Below the pieces are notes generated by a model that saw only the letters and a list, made by a program, of their open reading frames with translations, was not told where the DNA came from and made no database searches. Positions 41,650 through 43,741 of a stretch of DNA of 43,741 nt are shown in pieces (position 1 is the first letter of the stretch; each line of letters begins with the position of its first letter). The position numbers and the translations under genes are program-made. Origin of the DNA: Erysipelotrichaceae bacterium (lineage in GTDB: Bacteria > Bacillota_I > Bacilli_A > Erysipelotrichales > Coprobacillaceae); NCBI GenBank assembly GCA_021770925.1, contig JAETPY010000010.1, positions 1 to 43,741 of the forward strand. The letters are read 5' to 3'.

Positions 41650-42429
41650 TTAAAGTATTTTTTCAATCAACTCTGATAAATTATCTACCTGCTTAAAACT
41701 ATATTTTTTAATCTCATTATTCACCCGATTAAATGTATAACCATAATCAGCATATTTAAACATACTAATATCATTATATGAATCTCCAATTCCATAGCTA
41801 ATTAAATCTTCACCTATCAAATTAACTAAATCAATAATCCCTGTTCCTTTAGTACAATTACTTGGAGTGATATCTAAATAATGCTGATTTAAAGTTCCCT
41901 GGGCATCATCAAAATAATTTCTAGTAACAAATTGTTGTATCTTTAATACATTATCCAGCTGCTGATCATCCTGATGTATTGCTATTATAGCAAACTCAGC
42001 TGCTTTTTGATACTCTTTTAAAAAATCATCATCTTTACTTATAATCATTCCCCGACTGCTAAATTTATATGTTTGGCCTTGATAATATGCTAATGTTGTT
42101 TTATCAGCAAAAAAGTAAACCCAAAGATTATCATATTTTAAACATTCTTCAATAATCTTGATTCCAACATCTTTTAAAATAACTCGTTTATATAAAACTG
42201 TATCATCTTTATCTATAATCTGTGCTCCGTTATTTAAAATCAAATAATCATAACTTAAACCATGTTTATTAATCTCACACATTGCCTCTTCAACGTTTCT
42301 GCCAGTATTAAAAACAAATATATTTCCGGCTTGTCGATATTTTTCTATCATTTCTTTATCTTTTGAATAAAGTAATCCTGATTCATTAATAATAGTTCCG
42401 TCCATATCACAAAACAAAATTTTTTTCAT
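41650..42429 (-). CDS. Cof-type HAD-family phosphatase
   Basis: 259 residues. HAD motif I CDMDGTI (nucleophile Asp), motif II-like FNTGRN, and motif IV GIGDSYNDISMF are in place with a Cof-type cap between. It dephosphorylates small sugar or nucleotide phosphates; substrate not readable from sequence. Starts nine bases after pfkA's stop. Confidence 0.88.
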   Translation of the reverse strand: MKKILFCDMDGTIINESGLLYSKDKEMIEKYRQAGNIFVFNTGRNVEEAMCEINKHGLSYDYLILNNGAQIIDKDDTVLYKRVILKDVGIKIIEECLKYDNLWVYFFADKTTLAYYQGQTYKFSSRGMIISKDDDFLKEYQKAAEFAIIAIHQDDQQLDNVLKIQQFVTRNYFDDAQGTLNQHYLDITPSNCTKGTGIIDLVNLIGEDLISYGIGDSYNDISMFKYADYGYTFNRVNNEIKKYSFKQVDNLSELIEKIL

Positions 42430-42438
42430 ATCGGCCTC

Positions 42439-43398
42439 CTAAACCAAATCATCAAATAGCTGATAAAGTACTTCTTTACTTTTATTAGTTTCTTTTAAAG
42501 CATCTTCAATTCTTTTAGCAACTATTTCACTATTTTTTAAACAAACACATTTTCCACTTTGATTATCAATCAATAGTTCTATTGCTTTACTAGCCATCCT
42601 TGATGCTAAAATACGATCCTCTGGAACAGGTGATCCGCCACGTTGAATGTGTCCTAAAACAATGGCTCGGCTAGAAAATCCAGTTTCCTGGTCAATTCGT
42701 TTAGCTAATTTATCGGTATCAAGTATTTTTTCACTAGCTATAATAATAGCATGTCGTTTATGATAAATAGTTTCATTTTTAACCATTTCAGCAACAATAA
42801 AATCTTCATCATAACTTCTTTTGTTAGTAATTACTAATTCACTACCACAAGAAATGGCTGAATAAAGCGCTAAACTATCAGCATTATTTCCCATTACCTC
42901 GATTACAAAACACCGATGATGTGAACTTGATGTATCTCTTAGTTTATTAACAGCATCAGTAATATTTGATAAAGCAGTATGAAATCCAATTGTTTCATCT
43001 GTACCACTGATATCATTATCAATTGTCCCAGGAATTCCAATACAATTAATTCCTTTTTTACTCAAAGCTAATGCTCCACGATAACTACCATCTCCACCAA
43101 TTACAACAAGACTATCAATATTAAACTTTTTCAAATTTTCAATTGCCTTATCTTGAACTTCATCTAATTTAAATTCAGGTAATCTTGAAGATCCTAAAAT
43201 AGTTCCCCCTTTAGCTAAGATTTCTGAAACATCACTATATCCTAGTTTTTTTATTTTTCCATCCACTAATCCCTGATAACCATCATATATACCATAAACC
43301 TCAAAACCTCTTTTAATTCCAACTCGAACAATTGCCCGAATTGCCCCATTCATTCCTGGAGCATCACCTCCAGAAGTCAATACTGCGATTCTCCTCAT
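42439..43398 (-). CDS. pfkA: 6-phosphofructokinase
   Basis: 319 residues, the standard bacterial length. ATP site GGDAPGMNGAIRAIV, GGDGSYRGAL, catalytic TIDNDISGTDETIGF, and the substrate/effector site LGHIQRGGSPVPEDR are all present. It commits fructose 6-phosphate to glycolysis. First gene of a three-gene operon with the HAD phosphatase and hisC. Confidence 0.97.
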   Translation of the reverse strand: MRRIAVLTSGGDAPGMNGAIRAIVRVGIKRGFEVYGIYDGYQGLVDGKIKKLGYSDVSEILAKGGTILGSSRLPEFKLDEVQDKAIENLKKFNIDSLVVIGGDGSYRGALALSKKGINCIGIPGTIDNDISGTDETIGFHTALSNITDAVNKLRDTSSSHHRCFVIEVMGNNADSLALYSAISCGSELVITNKRSYDEDFIVAEMVKNETIYHKRHAIIIASEKILDTDKLAKRIDQETGFSSRAIVLGHIQRGGSPVPEDRILASRMASKAIELLIDNQSGKCVCLKNSEIVAKRIEDALKETNKSKEVLYQLFDDLV

Positions 43399-43430
43399 TT
43401 CTGCACCCCCAAATCATTTTATATGTACAG

Positions 43431-43436
43431 ATTATA
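43431..43436 (-). promoter_or_regulatory. Extended -10 box of the pfkA operon
   Basis: On the minus strand the sequence is TGTTATAATC, a TGnTATAAT extended -10, 33 bases upstream of pfkA; the -35 is weak. Confidence 0.5.
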
Positions 43437-43566
43437 ACATAATCGCTTACTAATAATTAATTATTTCTATTTAAAAAAATAAAATTAATAGGTTAATATG
43501 AAAAATGTTATATTTAAAAAGTAAAACTCCTTTTTATTTAATAAAAGATAGTAAGAAGGAAAGATT

Positions 43567-43674
43567 ATGATTCAAGAAGAAAATGTAGAAAAAATAAGTA
43601 ATACTGTCAGTTTTAGCAATGATCTTTTTTTAAATATGCCTTCTCCAGAGACAATGATATTTCCCTGCAGTTAA
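43567..43674 (+). pseudogene. Frameshifted start of an unidentified gene at window end
   Basis: ATG with AAGGAA nine bases upstream, 35 codons (MIQEENVEKISNTVSFSNDL, then to a stop). Shifting frame near 43650 continues past the stop as DISLQLRKKLIWLISG and so on to the window end. That looks like one broken gene cut by the window, but the family is not visible. Confidence 0.3.
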
Positions 43675-43741
43675 GAAAAAAACTGATCTGGTTAATTTCT
43701 GGAATCAACTGTAAAGAACTTACTGTTCGCAATCCTGAAAT

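Noticed and set aside
1-43741. CRISPR array or insertion sequence
   Set aside because: No regularly spaced repeats beyond the three 23-bp copies at 26-94, which are contiguous and have no spacers, and no transposase gene was seen.

Overview
The window is very AT-rich DNA from a low-GC Firmicute. Gene content (AddAB, cold-shock protein, YaaA, HisC, PfkA, WYL regulator, MIF-like protein) and codon use suggest a gut Erysipelotrichia (Thomasclavelia/Coprobacillus-like). That placement is an inference from style; no marker gene fixes the species.

Layout. (1) 1-4010: chromosome with decay next to an insertion hotspot: a truncated GyrI-domain regulator, three 23-bp direct repeats, a CPBP membrane protease, a ferredoxin-type aldo/keto reductase, a DUF218 (YdcF/SanA-like) pseudogene broken by a nonsense codon and frameshifts, and a small unknown gene. 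(2) 4020-4096: tRNA-His(GTG). (3) About 4081-27542: a 23.4-kb integrative conjugative element (ICE) inserted in the 3' end of this tRNA. The 16-bp tRNA end recurs at 27527-27542 with one base changed, just beyond a tyrosine integrase and an XRE regulator. (4) 27543-43741: chromosome: WYL regulator, MIF-like protein, csp, addBA, XRE-membrane regulator, 37-kDa nucleoid protein, yaaA, and a convergent pfkA-HAD-hisC operon.

How the ICE works. Left of the transfer genes are two gene-poor blocks rich in long inverted repeats (4773-5237 and 5658-5951); the second folds on paper into a three-stem RNA with G-U pairs. Then come a membrane-anchored Ig-like protein, a large CnaB adhesin with a variant thioester-like domain, a VirB2-like small membrane protein followed at once by an attenuator-like hairpin, and VirB6-, VirB3/TcpE-, TrsD-, VirB4- and VirB1-like genes plus an FtsK-type coupling ATPase: a compact Gram-positive type IV secretion system. 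The only DNA-processing enzyme I can find is a 300-residue HUH (HFH) rolling-circle initiator at 22740-23642, preceded by three strong hairpins (22586-22701). It is therefore the best candidate for both relaxase and replication initiator, with the hairpins as its origin.

Cargo includes a RelB/RelE-type toxin-antitoxin pair with a 19-bp palindromic operator candidate, two cassettes each encoding a secreted protein and a small membrane protein (13987-14848 and 21113-22152; in the second the two products share a sequence motif), and a NERD-HRDC nuclease-like protein. Much of the cargo is unrecognised, and the functional ideas for it are inference.
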